58,451 nt of DNA from Clostridia bacterium. Its GTDB lineage: Bacteria > Bacillota > Clostridia > Christensenellales > Aristaeellaceae. Below the pieces are notes generated by a model. The model was not told where the DNA came from, made no database searches, and saw nothing but the letters and a program-made list of their open reading frames with translations. The translations under genes were made by a program, and so were the position numbers. The DNA is taken from positions 1 to 58,451 of the forward strand of contig CAAEUQ010000029.1 in the NCBI GenBank assembly GCA_900759005.1. The letters run 5' to 3'. Shown one piece after another: positions 16,382-25,002 of the stretch. How positions within the stretch are numbered: the first letter of the stretch is position 1; each line of letters begins with the position of its first letter.

Positions 16382-17827
16382 TTACAGATCCATCTCCGCA
16401 AAGAGCTGTTCGAAGATCGGGAACTGCTCCTGCAGCGTCGCGGCGACTTCGCCGATGACGCCCACCAGACCTATCTGCGCGGAATTCATATCGGATTCGC
16501 TCATTTCCGAAATATTCACGGAATCCGCAAACGGAATCGCCCAATCCTCGCTGTCGCCTTCGGTGCGCATTTCGATCAGGCGAATCGAGAAATCGACGGC
16601 CGTTTCGTCGCCTTCCATGCCCAGTTCGACATAGCCTTCGCGATAGGGATTGCCGTCCGACGAAGCATTATCGACGCCCTGATAGGTGAAATAGAGCCCC
16701 GTGTAGTCCGACGCATTGTCATAATTTCCGGTATAGGTCGATACGGTAACGCCCCAGCTGTGATCAACTTCTTCGTTGAAATCCGTAACGAAGCTGATCG
16801 ATACCACGTTGTCCTCGGAGCCGTCCTCCTCCATGCCGTAGGCAATAGCGGTGATCGTAAACCAGTCGCCTTCGTCGTCTGAACGCTGGAAGAAAACGCT
16901 TCCATAATAGCTGTCATCCTTCATCAGATCCAGGCAGTACGCTTCATACACAGTCGGATCCTCGACCGTTTCATCCTTCGCGAGTACCATTTTGAGGGTC
17001 GTCCCGTCCTCCTGCGTCACCGCGAATTCGACGCTCATGTCATCGGCGGTCACATCGGCGGTCAGCGTATAGGGATTGGCGTATTCTTCGTCTTCAATCT
17101 TGATCTCGCCGGAAAGGTCGATCGTGTAGCGCTCGTAGCCGTTTTCGCCGCCGTAAACGGTCACCTCGCCCTCGGCGGAGAAGGCTTCGACATTCATATT
17201 CACTTCGCTGTTCTCCATGGACTGTTCAATCGACTGGCGAACGCCTGCAAGCACCTGCGAGCCCTCTTCGAGCTCCACATGAATCGGCAGCACGCATTTG
17301 CCCTCATCGTCCAACACAATCGCGTCCGCCATGCCCATTACCGGCGCCCAGCGGAGCATATCGAGGTTCATGCCATCGGTTGCCTGCTGAAGCTGCGCGG
17401 CGCCCTGATCGATTGCCGAGCGCAGCGCCATGCTCTTCACCATCGGCGCAATCGCCTTGATGACCGGCGCAGCCGTTTCATCGCCCATCATCTCCGCGAG
17501 CTGATCATAGGACAGGCAATAGGACTGGCTCATGCCGTCCAGATGCAGAACGATTCCTTCCTCGGCGAGCTGAATCTGGAGAGAGGTGATGTAATCGTAA
17601 TTGTCGCCGGCATACAGTTCGAGGCTCAGCGCCTGCGCCGCGCCGTCGGTTACTGAAGCGACGAGATCGACGTTCAGTCCGGTCAGATCGAACACCGTTT
17701 CGCCGTCCTGATAAAGGATCGGATCCAGCAGGGAGAGCGAGTATGTCGTCGAATTCTCCGCCAGTGCGCAGGGCAGCATCAGCATGAGGGCGAGCAGAAT
17801 CGCCAGCATTGCGGTCAGTTTCTTCAT
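16382..17827 (-). CDS. Secreted protein of unknown function
   Basis: 481 residues. A signal peptide (residues 1-23, ending CALAEN) is followed by an acidic, beta-rich mature protein with no transmembrane segment, lipobox or sortase motif. The central part has repeated acidic stretches such as YGGENGYERYTIDLSGEIK and SDDEGDWFTITAIAYGMEED. I do not recognise a known domain; the layout resembles large uncharacterised exported proteins of gut Clostridia. The start follows GGAGGTTG. The gene is driven from a promoter at 18051-18023 with a MITE inserted between promoter and coding region. Confidence 0.75.
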   Translation of the reverse strand: MKKLTAMLAILLALMLMLPCALAENSTTYSLSLLDPILYQDGETVFDLTGLNVDLVASVTDGAAQALSLELYAGDNYDYITSLQIQLAEEGIVLHLDGMSQSYCLSYDQLAEMMGDETAAPVIKAIAPMVKSMALRSAIDQGAAQLQQATDGMNLDMLRWAPVMGMADAIVLDDEGKCVLPIHVELEEGSQVLAGVRQSIEQSMENSEVNMNVEAFSAEGEVTVYGGENGYERYTIDLSGEIKIEDEEYANPYTLTADVTADDMSVEFAVTQEDGTTLKMVLAKDETVEDPTVYEAYCLDLMKDDSYYGSVFFQRSDDEGDWFTITAIAYGMEEDGSEDNVVSISFVTDFNEEVDHSWGVTVSTYTGNYDNASDYTGLYFTYQGVDNASSDGNPYREGYVELGMEGDETAVDFSIRLIEMRTEGDSEDWAIPFADSVNISEMSESDMNSAQIGLVGVIGEVAATLQEQFPIFEQLFAEMDL

Positions 17828-17855
17828 GAGGCAACCTCCGTTTCATATTGTTGAT

Positions 17856-18023
17856 TTAAGGCAACACCGCACAACTCGGCGGCGCGTCCGGCGATGTCTT
17901 TTCCGCCATCTGCGGCATGCAAATTCCTCGGTTTACCGCCAGTAAACCCTCGAAATTTGCATTTGCATCTGACGAAAAATCCATTCGCCAGCCGACCACC
18001 TCATTTGTGCGGTGTTACCTTAA
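17856..18023. mobile_element. MITE-like element, copy 1 (168 bp, TTAA-flanked)
   Basis: Terminal inverted repeats of 19 bp differ at one position: the left end TTAAGGCAACACCGCACAA (17856-17874) and the right end, which reads TTAAGGTAACACCGCACAA on the other strand (18023-18005). Both ends begin with TTAA, consistent with a TTAA target duplication. The interior holds no open frame. A second, diverged copy in the opposite orientation lies at 32664-32801. It sits directly downstream of a minus-strand -10 box, so the leader of the secreted-protein mRNA would be mostly MITE sequence. Confidence 0.85.
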
Positions 18024-18051
18024 GTATATTCGATTTATTCGGAAAACTCAA
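18023..18051 (-). promoter_or_regulatory. Promoter of the secreted-protein gene, abutted by the MITE
   Basis: On the minus strand TTGAGT (18051-18046), a 17-bp spacer and TATACT (18028-18023). The -10 box touches the TTAA end of the MITE. Confidence 0.65.
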
Positions 18052-18099
18052 TAGCCGCGCGCTATAATCCGCTTTTTTTCCGCCGAAATGTCGCGAAAT

Positions 18100-18128
18100 T
18101 TGCCATTTCCGCGGGAATCTGATATAAT
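18100..18128 (+). promoter_or_regulatory. Promoter of dapF
   Basis: TTGCCA (18100-18105), a 17-bp spacer and TATAAT (18123-18128), 25 bp before the start codon. Confidence 0.75.
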
Positions 18129-18153
18129 GAACGCATCAGGAGGTGATTCGTAA

Positions 18154-18966
18154 ATGCTGTTTACCAAGATGCAGGGCGCGGGAAACGACTTCGTAATCGA
18201 AAGCGGCTTTTCCTATCAGTCGCTCGGGGACGTGAGCGCGCTCGCGAAAAAGATGTGCGATCGCCATTACGGTGCGGGCGCGGACGGGCTGATCTGGCTC
18301 TGCCCCTCTCCGGTCGCGGCGGCGAACGTTCGCATATTCAATTCGGACGGCAGCGAAGCGGAGACGTGCGGAAACGGCGTTCGCTGCGCTGCAAAGTATC
18401 TGTATGATTCAGGGCTTGCAAGAAGCGGCGAAATGCGTCTTCAGACGCTGGCGGGCGTGATTTCCGCGCGCGTGGGCACTGCGGGCGTAACGGTGGACAT
18501 GGGCGTTCCGCGGTTCGACGCGCGGGAGATTCCCGTTCGCGGCGGCAGCAATGTGCTTACGCTTCCGGCAGGCGATCGGGAGGCACAGTTCTTCTGCGTA
18601 TCGATGGGCAATCCGCACGCGGTGACGTTCGATCTCTATCCAGACGACAGCCTGTTTTACGAAATCGCGCCGGCGCTGGAAGTAAATCCGGCATTTCCCA
18701 AACGTTCGAACATTGAATTCTGCCGCATTCAGAACGGGCGCATCGAGGTGCGCGTATGGGAACGCGGCGACGGCGCAACGCTCGCCTGCGGATCCGGCGC
18801 GTGCGCGTGTCTGGCTGCGGCGGCGAAACAGGGCATGATCGGGCGCGAGGCGGACGTCGCAATGCCCGGCGGCGTACTGCATATCCTCTGGAACGCCGAC
18901 GATCACATGATCATGACCGGCGACGCGAGCATCGTCTACACGGCGGACTGGAAGGTTTCGCTGTAG
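18154..18966 (+). CDS. dapF: Diaminopimelate epimerase
   Basis: 270 residues, normal length. It converts LL- to meso-diaminopimelate for lysine and peptidoglycan synthesis in the cytoplasm. The opening KMQGAGNDF is the family hallmark. The two catalytic cysteines lie in NSDGSEAETCGNGVRC (near residue 73) and ATLACGSGACAC (near 213). The start follows AGGAGGTG with 8 nt spacing. It ends in TAG. No other lysine genes are nearby; it is a single-gene unit with its own promoter. Confidence 0.95.
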   Translation: MLFTKMQGAGNDFVIESGFSYQSLGDVSALAKKMCDRHYGAGADGLIWLCPSPVAAANVRIFNSDGSEAETCGNGVRCAAKYLYDSGLARSGEMRLQTLAGVISARVGTAGVTVDMGVPRFDAREIPVRGGSNVLTLPAGDREAQFFCVSMGNPHAVTFDLYPDDSLFYEIAPALEVNPAFPKRSNIEFCRIQNGRIEVRVWERGDGATLACGSGACACLAAAAKQGMIGREADVAMPGGVLHILWNADDHMIMTGDASIVYTADWKVSL

Positions 18967-19025
18967 CTGTGCGCAAATCCAGCCCGAATCGGCATAATTT
19001 CAGCGCGTTTCCGCCGAATTTCCGC

Positions 19026-19054
19026 TTTACGCGCGGCTTGGAAACCCGTATAAT
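19026..19054 (+). promoter_or_regulatory. Promoter of the sugar isomerase/oxidoreductase operon
   Basis: TTTACG (19026-19031), a 17-bp spacer and TATAAT (19049-19054), 36 bp before the first start codon. Confidence 0.7.
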
Positions 19055-19090
19055 AGTATCAGAATGTTCAATACGGAGGTGCTTTTCCCT

Positions 19091-19939
19091 ATGTATCGGT
19101 TCCCTATCGGTGTTATTCTTGAATCCTTCCGTCTGCCGATTGAGCAGGCGGTGCCCGCGGCGGCGAAGCTCGGCGCGCAGGGTCTTCAGGTCTACGCGCG
19201 CCATGACAAAATGTGCCGCACGGAGATGAACGCTTCTCAGCGCCGCGATTTCCTTCATCTGGTGAAGGACAACGGCATGGTATTCTCCGCGCTGTGCGGC
19301 GATCTGGGCATGGGCTTCGGCGACGCGAGCCTGAATCCCGAATTGATTTCCGAATCCAAGCGCATTATGGAAATCGCGCTCGAAATGGAAACGAACATCG
19401 TGACCACCCACATCGGCGTGGTTCCGACGGATCCCGAGCATCCGCGCTACAAGATCATGCAGGACGCGTGCGGCGTTCTCGCCGAATATGCCGACGGTCT
19501 CGGCGCGCATTTCGCGATTGAAACCGGTCCTGAGCCGGCAAAGACGCTGAAGGGCTTTCTGGACGGGCTGCATTCCCGCGGCGTGGCGGTGAATCTGGAT
19601 CCGGCGAATCTGGTGATGGTATCGGGCGACGATCCGGTTGAGGCAGCGCATACCTTGAAGGATTATATCGTTCACACCCACGCGAAGGACGGCAGGATGC
19701 TTTATTCGCTCGATCCCGAAATCGTTTACGGCGTGCGCCCGAAGAGCCCCGAGCTGGTTGAAAGCCCGAGCTTTATCGAGCTGCCGCTCGGTGAGGGCGA
19801 CGTTCCGTTTAAGGAGTACCTCTCCGCGCTGGATGAGGACGGCTATCGCGGTTTCTTGACGATCGAGCGCGAAGTGGGCGAAAATCCCGCGCGCGATATC
19901 GCATCCGCAGTGGATTATCTGAAGAACATCATCGGCTGA
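19091..19939 (+). CDS. Sugar phosphate isomerase/epimerase (xylose isomerase-like TIM barrel)
   Basis: 282 residues from ATG 19091, which has GGAGGTG upstream; an in-frame ATG at 19064 lies before that ribosome site. The AP-endonuclease-2-like TIM barrel is shown by metal-ligand segments: NIVTTHIGVVP (His), HFAIETGPEPAKTL (Glu), VNLDPANLVMVSGDD (Asp) and IVHTHAKDG (His). The family contains isomerases and dehydratases acting on keto-sugars and inositols; the exact substrate is unknown. It heads a three-gene operon with a Gfo/Idh/MocA dehydrogenase and a second isomerase, a set typical of oxidative sugar or polyol catabolism. Confidence 0.87.
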   Translation: MYRFPIGVILESFRLPIEQAVPAAAKLGAQGLQVYARHDKMCRTEMNASQRRDFLHLVKDNGMVFSALCGDLGMGFGDASLNPELISESKRIMEIALEMETNIVTTHIGVVPTDPEHPRYKIMQDACGVLAEYADGLGAHFAIETGPEPAKTLKGFLDGLHSRGVAVNLDPANLVMVSGDDPVEAAHTLKDYIVHTHAKDGRMLYSLDPEIVYGVRPKSPELVESPSFIELPLGEGDVPFKEYLSALDEDGYRGFLTIEREVGENPARDIASAVDYLKNIIG

Positions 19940-19956
19940 ATAAAGAGGTAAGAAAG

Positions 19957-21030
19957 ATGGGCAAGAAAATCAGAGTTGCGGTCATCGGCTGCGGCGGCAT
20001 TTCGCACAATCATCTGGATGCGTATCAGGCGAATCCGGACGTTGAAATCTACGCGCTCTGCGACATTAACGAAAAGAATCTCCATGAAAAAGCGGAAAAA
20101 TACGGCGTTTCCCGCCTGTACACCGACAAGGATAAGATGCTGGCAGAGCTGCCCGAAATCGACGCGGTTTCCGTTTGCACCTGGAACGCCGCGCACGCGG
20201 AATGCACGATCGCCGCGCTGAACGCCGGAAAGCACGTTCTCTGCGAAAAGCCGATGGCGCTGAACGCGCAGCAGGCAGAGGAAATGCTCGAGGCGGCGAA
20301 GAAAAACGATCGCCTTCTGATGATCGGCTTCGTGCGTCGTTTTGGCAACGACTGCAAGATCGTCAAGGATCTGATCGAGCACGACCGCATGGGCGACATC
20401 TATTATGCAAAGGCGACCTATCTGCGCCGCAAGGGCTGCCCGGGCGGCTGGTTTGGCGATAAGGCGCGCTCCGGCGGCGGCCCGCTGATCGATCTGGGCG
20501 TTCACGTGATCGACCTGACGCGCTATCTGATGGGCAATCCGAAGCCCGTTTCGGTTTACGGCGCAACCTTCCACAAACTGGGCGACCGCCACGAGCTGAA
20601 GGGGCAGGCGGGCTATCAGTCCATGAGCCGCAGCGAAGGCGTTCAGGATGTATTCAATGTTGAAGACATGGCGACCGCGATGGTGCGCTATGACAACGGC
20701 GCAGTTCTGCAGGTTGAGGCGAGCTTCAGCCTGAATATCGCCCACGACACCGGCACGATCGAAATGTTCGGCACGCACGGCGGCATCAAGCTCGATCCGG
20801 AGCTGACCTATTATGGCGAAATGGATGGCTACATGACCGACGTGAAGCTCGCAATCCCGACCGCGCTGAGCTTCTCCGGACTGTTTGCCAATGAGGTCAA
20901 TCATTTCGTTCACTGCGTGCAGACCGGCGAGCCCTGCCGCAACCCCGCGGAGGACGGCGTTGCGCTGATGAAGATTCTGGATGCGATCTATGAATCTGCG
21001 CGCACCGGTCACGAAGTGGTTCTGAAATAA
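19957..21030 (+). CDS. Gfo/Idh/MocA family NAD(P)-dependent oxidoreductase
   Basis: 357 residues. The N-terminal Rossmann fold starts VAVIGCGGISHNHLDAYQ, and the family motif EKP is in VLCEKPMALNAQQAEEML (near residue 95). The C-terminal beta-sheet domain includes GGGPLIDLGVHVIDLTRYLMG, whose Asp/His pair is the usual catalytic region. These enzymes oxidise the C-H(OH) of sugars, inositols or their derivatives. The two flanking isomerase-like genes suggest a 3-keto-sugar or inositol-type pathway; this is inference. It is 17 nt after the first isomerase. Confidence 0.92.
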   Translation: MGKKIRVAVIGCGGISHNHLDAYQANPDVEIYALCDINEKNLHEKAEKYGVSRLYTDKDKMLAELPEIDAVSVCTWNAAHAECTIAALNAGKHVLCEKPMALNAQQAEEMLEAAKKNDRLLMIGFVRRFGNDCKIVKDLIEHDRMGDIYYAKATYLRRKGCPGGWFGDKARSGGGPLIDLGVHVIDLTRYLMGNPKPVSVYGATFHKLGDRHELKGQAGYQSMSRSEGVQDVFNVEDMATAMVRYDNGAVLQVEASFSLNIAHDTGTIEMFGTHGGIKLDPELTYYGEMDGYMTDVKLAIPTALSFSGLFANEVNHFVHCVQTGEPCRNPAEDGVALMKILDAIYESARTGHEVVLK

Positions 21031-21041
21031 GGAGGATATGC

Positions 21042-21893
21042 ATGAAAATCGGCGTAAGCAGCTACAGCTTTTCACATTACATGAAGGAAACCGGCTGCGA
21101 TTACCTTAAAATCTGTTCGCTCGCCGCCGAAATGGGCTACGACGCGATTGAATTCATCGATCTGCTGCCGGAAATCTCCGGCAAATCCCCGCTCGATACG
21201 GCGAAGGAGATTGCCGATTGCGCGGCGAAGCTGGGCTTGACCGTTGCGGCGTACACCGTGGGCGCCAATCTGCTCGCGGACGATCCGACGGCGGAAATCG
21301 CGCGGCTGAAGGGCTGCGTAGATGTTGCGCACGCTCTCGGCGCGCCGGTGATGCGCCACGACTGCTGCTGGGGGCCCAGAAAGGGCGTTCGCTATACGTG
21401 GCAGGATGCGATTGCCGAAACCGCGCCGCGCATTCGCGAAATCACGGAATACGCATTCCAGAACGGCGTGATCACCTGCACGGAGAATCACGGCACGTTT
21501 ATGCAGGACAGCAACCGCGTTGAAACGCTGATTCGAACGGTGAATCACCCGAATTACGGGTGGCTTGTCGACATCGGCAATTTCATCTGCGCCGACGAGG
21601 ACAGCCTGCACGCGCTCGGAACCGCCGTGCCGTACGCCGTTCACGCGCACATCAAGGATTTTCTCTGGAAAAAGGGTACGGAGCCGAACCCCGGCAAGGG
21701 CTGGTTCAAATCGCGCGGCGGCAATTACGTTCGCGGCACGATCGTCGGAAACGGCGTAATTCCGGTCGCGCAGTGCGTTGGAATGCTGAAAAACGCCGGC
21801 TATGACGGTACGGTTTCCGTGGAATTCGAAGGCTTGGAGGAAAATCTCCCCGCGCTCGAAATCAGTCTTGAATACCTGAAAAACCTGATCTGA
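21042..21893 (+). CDS. Sugar phosphate isomerase/epimerase (TIM barrel), second paralogue
   Basis: 283 residues of the same superfamily as the gene at 19091 but clearly divergent. Ligand segments are GAPVMRHDCCWGP, ITCTENHGTFMQ (Glu), GWLVDIGNFICADED (Asp) and AVHAHIKDFLWK (His), followed by GNGVIPVAQCVGMLKNAGYD, close to the usual C-terminal signature. The start follows AAGGAGGATATGC. It is 11 nt after the oxidoreductase and is followed by an intrinsic terminator, so it ends the operon. Two different isomerases around one dehydrogenase suggest sequential steps on one carbohydrate. Confidence 0.88.
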   Translation: MKIGVSSYSFSHYMKETGCDYLKICSLAAEMGYDAIEFIDLLPEISGKSPLDTAKEIADCAAKLGLTVAAYTVGANLLADDPTAEIARLKGCVDVAHALGAPVMRHDCCWGPRKGVRYTWQDAIAETAPRIREITEYAFQNGVITCTENHGTFMQDSNRVETLIRTVNHPNYGWLVDIGNFICADEDSLHALGTAVPYAVHAHIKDFLWKKGTEPNPGKGWFKSRGGNYVRGTIVGNGVIPVAQCVGMLKNAGYDGTVSVEFEGLEENLPALEISLEYLKNLI

Positions 21894-21924
21894 TTCGTCT
21901 TTTCCCTGTCAGGAAAGATGAAAC

Positions 21925-21966
21925 GACCGCGCCCGAAGGAAAAATACTTTCTTTGGGCGCGGTTTT
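21925..21966. terminator. Terminator of the sugar isomerase operon
   Basis: Long stem ACCGCGCCC plus A/G-rich extension, pairing with GGGCGCGGT, followed by TTTTGC on the plus strand. Confidence 0.75.
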
Positions 21967-21972
21967 GCGTAT

Positions 21973-22190
21973 TTACAGTTCAAACGTTTCGCCGGATTTC
22001 AGTTTGATTGGAATCAATCGGTTCTCCGGCAGGCGCAGAAGCGAACGCCCATTTTCTCCGGAACGTCCGACCATTCGAGCGGATTCGGATCATGCACGTA
22101 TTCCGGCTTCGCGTGCGACGGACATCGCGCATCCAGACAGATTTCATTTCCGATTGCGCGCAGCTGCGTATTCAGCGACGCGGTAAATCC
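21973..22190 (-). pseudogene. Decayed 3' fragment of an unidentified minus-strand gene
   Basis: On the minus strand a fragment reads EYVHDPNPLEWSDVPEKMG, shifts frame after GVRF, and continues LLRLPENRLIPIKLKSGETF up to a stop at 21973. The two pieces together look like the end of a once-coding gene broken by one frameshift. I cannot name the family. It is flanked by the operon terminator on the left and an opposed fragment on the right. Confidence 0.4.
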
Positions 22191-22278
22191 GAGCGCGCAC
22201 TTTTCCGACGCGCATATCTTCAAGATCGACAACGGCTACCTGACCATCGAGGATTTGGAAGGCAATCGGGTTTTCTGA
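22187..22278 (+). pseudogene. Decayed 3' fragment of a plus-strand gene with its terminator
   Basis: A short plus-strand frame encodes HIFKIDNGYLTIEDLEGN and ends with TGA at 22276. It has no start and no upstream continuation, yet a T-tailed terminator follows 15 bp later. This looks like the 3' stump of a lost gene. Confidence 0.4.
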
Positions 22279-22292
22279 TGGGTAAAAGGAAT

Positions 22293-22330
22293 GCCGCTCA
22301 TGGTTTTTGAACCACGGGCGGCGTTTTTTT
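22293..22330 (+). terminator. Intrinsic terminator between the gene stump and livF
   Basis: Stem GCCGCTCATGGTT with AACCACGGGCGGC (two mismatches), loop TTTG, followed by seven T on the plus strand. It also lies at the end of livF, but the T-run on that strand is weaker. Confidence 0.65.
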
Positions 22331-23048
22331 ATTTCTCTTTTCCCAGATACGCTTCCTGGACGCGCGGGTCTTTCAGGAGCTGTTCGCCTGCGCCTTCGAT
22401 TTTGATTTCGCCGGTTTCGATTACGTAGCCGTAATCGGCGGCCTTCAATGCGGCGGCGGCGTTCTGCTCGATCAGCAGGATCGTGGTGCCGGATTCGCGG
22501 CTCAGGCGCGTGATGATTTCGAAAATGCCCTTCACGATCAGCGGCGCGAGGCCGAGCGACGGCTCGTCCATCATCAGAAGCTTCGGCTTTGCCATCATTG
22601 CGCGGCCGACCGCCAACATTTGCTGCTCGCCGCCGGACAGCGTGCCCGCGGACTGCCAATGCCGCTCCTTCAGACGCGGGAACAGCGAATAGACGTATTC
22701 GATATCGCGCGCGATTCCGGCGGAATCCTTTCTTAAATACGCGCCGATTTTCAAATTTTCCAGCACCGTGAGGTTATCGAACACGCGGCGGCCCTCCGGA
22801 ACGAGCACGACGCCCCTTTCGACAACCCTTTGCGTATCCAGACCGGCGATTTCCTGATCCTTGAACCGAATCGAACCGGATTTAACCGGAACCAGACCGG
22901 AAATGGCGCGCAGCGCTGTGGATTTTCCCGCGCCGTTCGCGCCGATCAGCGTGCAAATCTGTCCCTCCTCTACTGAGAACGAAATGCCCTTCAGCGCTTT
23001 AATGCCGCCATAGTTGACGCACAGGTCAGTTACTTCCAGCATGCTCAT
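22329..23048 (-). CDS. livF: Branched-chain amino acid ABC transporter ATP-binding protein LivF
   Basis: 239 residues, cytoplasmic ATPase. Walker A is GANGAGKST (near residue 37), the signature is LSGGEQQMLAVGRAMM, and Walker B is LLMMDEPSLGLAP, followed by the switch His region ILLIEQNAAAAL. The size and the lack of the LivG C-terminal insertion identify it as the F subunit. It overlaps livG by 4 nt (ATGA). Last gene of livKHMGF. Confidence 0.95.
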   Translation of the reverse strand: MSMLEVTDLCVNYGGIKALKGISFSVEEGQICTLIGANGAGKSTALRAISGLVPVKSGSIRFKDQEIAGLDTQRVVERGVVLVPEGRRVFDNLTVLENLKIGAYLRKDSAGIARDIEYVYSLFPRLKERHWQSAGTLSGGEQQMLAVGRAMMAKPKLLMMDEPSLGLAPLIVKGIFEIITRLSRESGTTILLIEQNAAAALKAADYGYVIETGEIKIEGAGEQLLKDPRVQEAYLGKEK

Positions 23049-23881
23049 GCTTCGTCCACCCCCAGATACGCGGCAATAACCGCGGGATTGCGCTGAATTT
23101 CGGCGGGCGTGCCCTCGGCGATCAGCTTGCCGAAATCGATGACGTAAATCCGATCCGAAATGTCCATGACCAGATTCATATGATGCTCGATCATGAACAC
23201 GGTGAGCGAAAACTGATCCTTGATTTTGCGGATGAACGCGCTGAGCTCCTCGGTTTCCTGTGGGTTCATGCCCGCCGCCGGCTCGTCCAGCAGAAGCAGC
23301 TTCGGCTGCGTCGCCAGCGCGCGCGCGATTTCCAAATGGCGCTGTTTGCCATAGGGCAGGCTGGTCGCCAGCTCGTCCTTCGCATCCGCGAGGCCTACAA
23401 TTCGAAGAAGCTCCATCGCATTTTCGCGCATTCGCTTTTCCTCAGCATGATTCAGGCGGAAGGTCGCGGTGAGCAGGTTGCTGGTTTTCAGCATATGCAT
23501 CGCGATCAGAACGTTTTCGAACACGGTCTGCGTTTTGAACAGGCGGATGTTCTGGAACGTGCGCGCGATACCGAGGCGCGTGATTTTATCCGGCGTTTGC
23601 GTAAGGGTTTTGCCATAAAGCCCGTTGTTTTCGCCGGCATAGAGCTTACGCATTTTGCCGGTTGGATGACCGATCAGAATATCCTTGCCCATATAGGCGA
23701 TTTTTCCGTTCGTCGGCTCATAAACGCCGGTGATGCAGTTAAACGCGGTGGTTTTGCCCGCGCCGTTCGGGCCGATCAGCGCCACGATCTCGCCCTCGTT
23801 TACGTCCATCGACAGATTGTTCACGGCGACCACGCCGCCGAACTGCATCGTGACGTTTTCCACATGAAGCACGTTCTTCAA
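23045..23881 (-). CDS. livG: Branched-chain amino acid ABC transporter ATP-binding protein LivG
   Basis: 278 residues. Walker A is GPNGAGKTT, the atypical LivG signature is LPYGKQRHLEIARALA, Walker B is LLLDEPAAGMNP, and the H-loop is VFMIEHHMNLVM. The insertion around residues 70-110 (GENNGLYGKTLTQTPDK) is typical of LivG. The start is a TTG at 23881 that overlaps the livM stop, preceded by GGGAG; no ATG is better placed. Works with LivF, LivH and LivM at the membrane. Confidence 0.94.
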   Translation of the reverse strand: MKNVLHVENVTMQFGGVVAVNNLSMDVNEGEIVALIGPNGAGKTTAFNCITGVYEPTNGKIAYMGKDILIGHPTGKMRKLYAGENNGLYGKTLTQTPDKITRLGIARTFQNIRLFKTQTVFENVLIAMHMLKTSNLLTATFRLNHAEEKRMRENAMELLRIVGLADAKDELATSLPYGKQRHLEIARALATQPKLLLLDEPAAGMNPQETEELSAFIRKIKDQFSLTVFMIEHHMNLVMDISDRIYVIDFGKLIAEGTPAEIQRNPAVIAAYLGVDEA

Positions 23882-24993
23882 CGCGACCGCTCCCTTCTCT
23901 TCCCTGTGATGATACCCACCAGATCCAGTTCCTTATCGCCCATGATGCCTCTGCGGAAGAACAGCACAACCACCATGATGATGGCGCTGAAGACCACCAT
24001 TCTGAAGCCCAATCGCATCAGCGGGAGCTTTACGCCAAACAGCACCTGTTCGCTGTCCAAAAAGCGCAGCCACCATTCGCTGCACGCGATGAACAGGTAG
24101 CTCGCGATCACGGAGCCGGAAATCGAGCCCAGACCGCCGATAACCACGATCAGCAGAATTTCATACGTCATGGACGATTTGAATGCGTTCGCCTGAAGCG
24201 ACTGCTGGAACATCGCGAGCAGCGCGCCGCCGATGCCCGCAAAGAACGACGAGGTCACGAACGCGATCTGCTTATGCCGGAACAGGTTGACGCCCATCGC
24301 TTCGGCGGCAATTTCATCGTCGCGAATCGCCTTGAACGCGCGGCCGTAGGTCGAATTCAGGATCAGCACGATCAGGAGAATGCACGCGCCGCAGATCAGA
24401 TACGGGAACAGGATTGCGTAAATCTCATAGAGCTTTGCGAGAATCGCCGAATCGGTATTGATCTTTGAAGCGTGAATCGACGCGAACGTCGGATATGTTT
24501 TCAGCAGGTTCGAGCCGTTCGTAAGCCCGCCCAGCCCCTTATACTGCACCAGCGCGCGGATGATCTCCGCAAAGCCGAGCGTTGCAATCGCGAGGTAATC
24601 GCTCTTGAGCCGGAGCACCGGAAGCCCGATCAGGAATGCAAAAATCGCCGCCACGACGCCGCCCGCGAGAATGCCCACCAGCACCGGCGCGGTAAAATGC
24701 AAAATACCGCCGCCGAACTGCTGATACACCGCCGCGCGCTTGGCGACCGGAATTGTCAGAATCGCATAGGCATACGCGCCGACGAGCATGAACCCCGCCT
24801 GACCGAGTGAGAACAGTCCGGTAAAGCCGTTGAGCATATTCATCGAAACCGCAATCAGCGCATAAACCGTGCCCTTTCGAAGCACCGTAACCAGCATACT
24901 CGACGTGCCCTGCGTCTTTTCAATGAAATACAGCCCCACATACACGCCCAGAAGCAGAAGCAGGTTGATCAGCCGTTTTGCACTTTTAGTCAT
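23878..24993 (-). CDS. livM: Branched-chain amino acid ABC transporter permease LivM
   Basis: 371 residues with about nine to ten transmembrane helices. Typical segments are MNMLNGFTGLFSLGQAGFMLVGAY, LKSDYLAIATLGFAEIIRALV and the EAA-like loop AFKAIRDDEIAAEAMGVNLFRHKQIAFV. I take ATG 24993, which has AGGTG 6 nt upstream; a GTG at 25002 directly after the livH stop is the alternative. Partners are LivH, LivG and LivF. Confidence 0.93.
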   Translation of the reverse strand: MTKSAKRLINLLLLLGVYVGLYFIEKTQGTSSMLVTVLRKGTVYALIAVSMNMLNGFTGLFSLGQAGFMLVGAYAYAILTIPVAKRAAVYQQFGGGILHFTAPVLVGILAGGVVAAIFAFLIGLPVLRLKSDYLAIATLGFAEIIRALVQYKGLGGLTNGSNLLKTYPTFASIHASKINTDSAILAKLYEIYAILFPYLICGACILLIVLILNSTYGRAFKAIRDDEIAAEAMGVNLFRHKQIAFVTSSFFAGIGGALLAMFQQSLQANAFKSSMTYEILLIVVIGGLGSISGSVIASYLFIACSEWWLRFLDSEQVLFGVKLPLMRLGFRMVVFSAIIMVVVLFFRRGIMGDKELDLVGIITGKRRERSR

Positions 24994-25002
24994 CCCGCTC
25001 AC

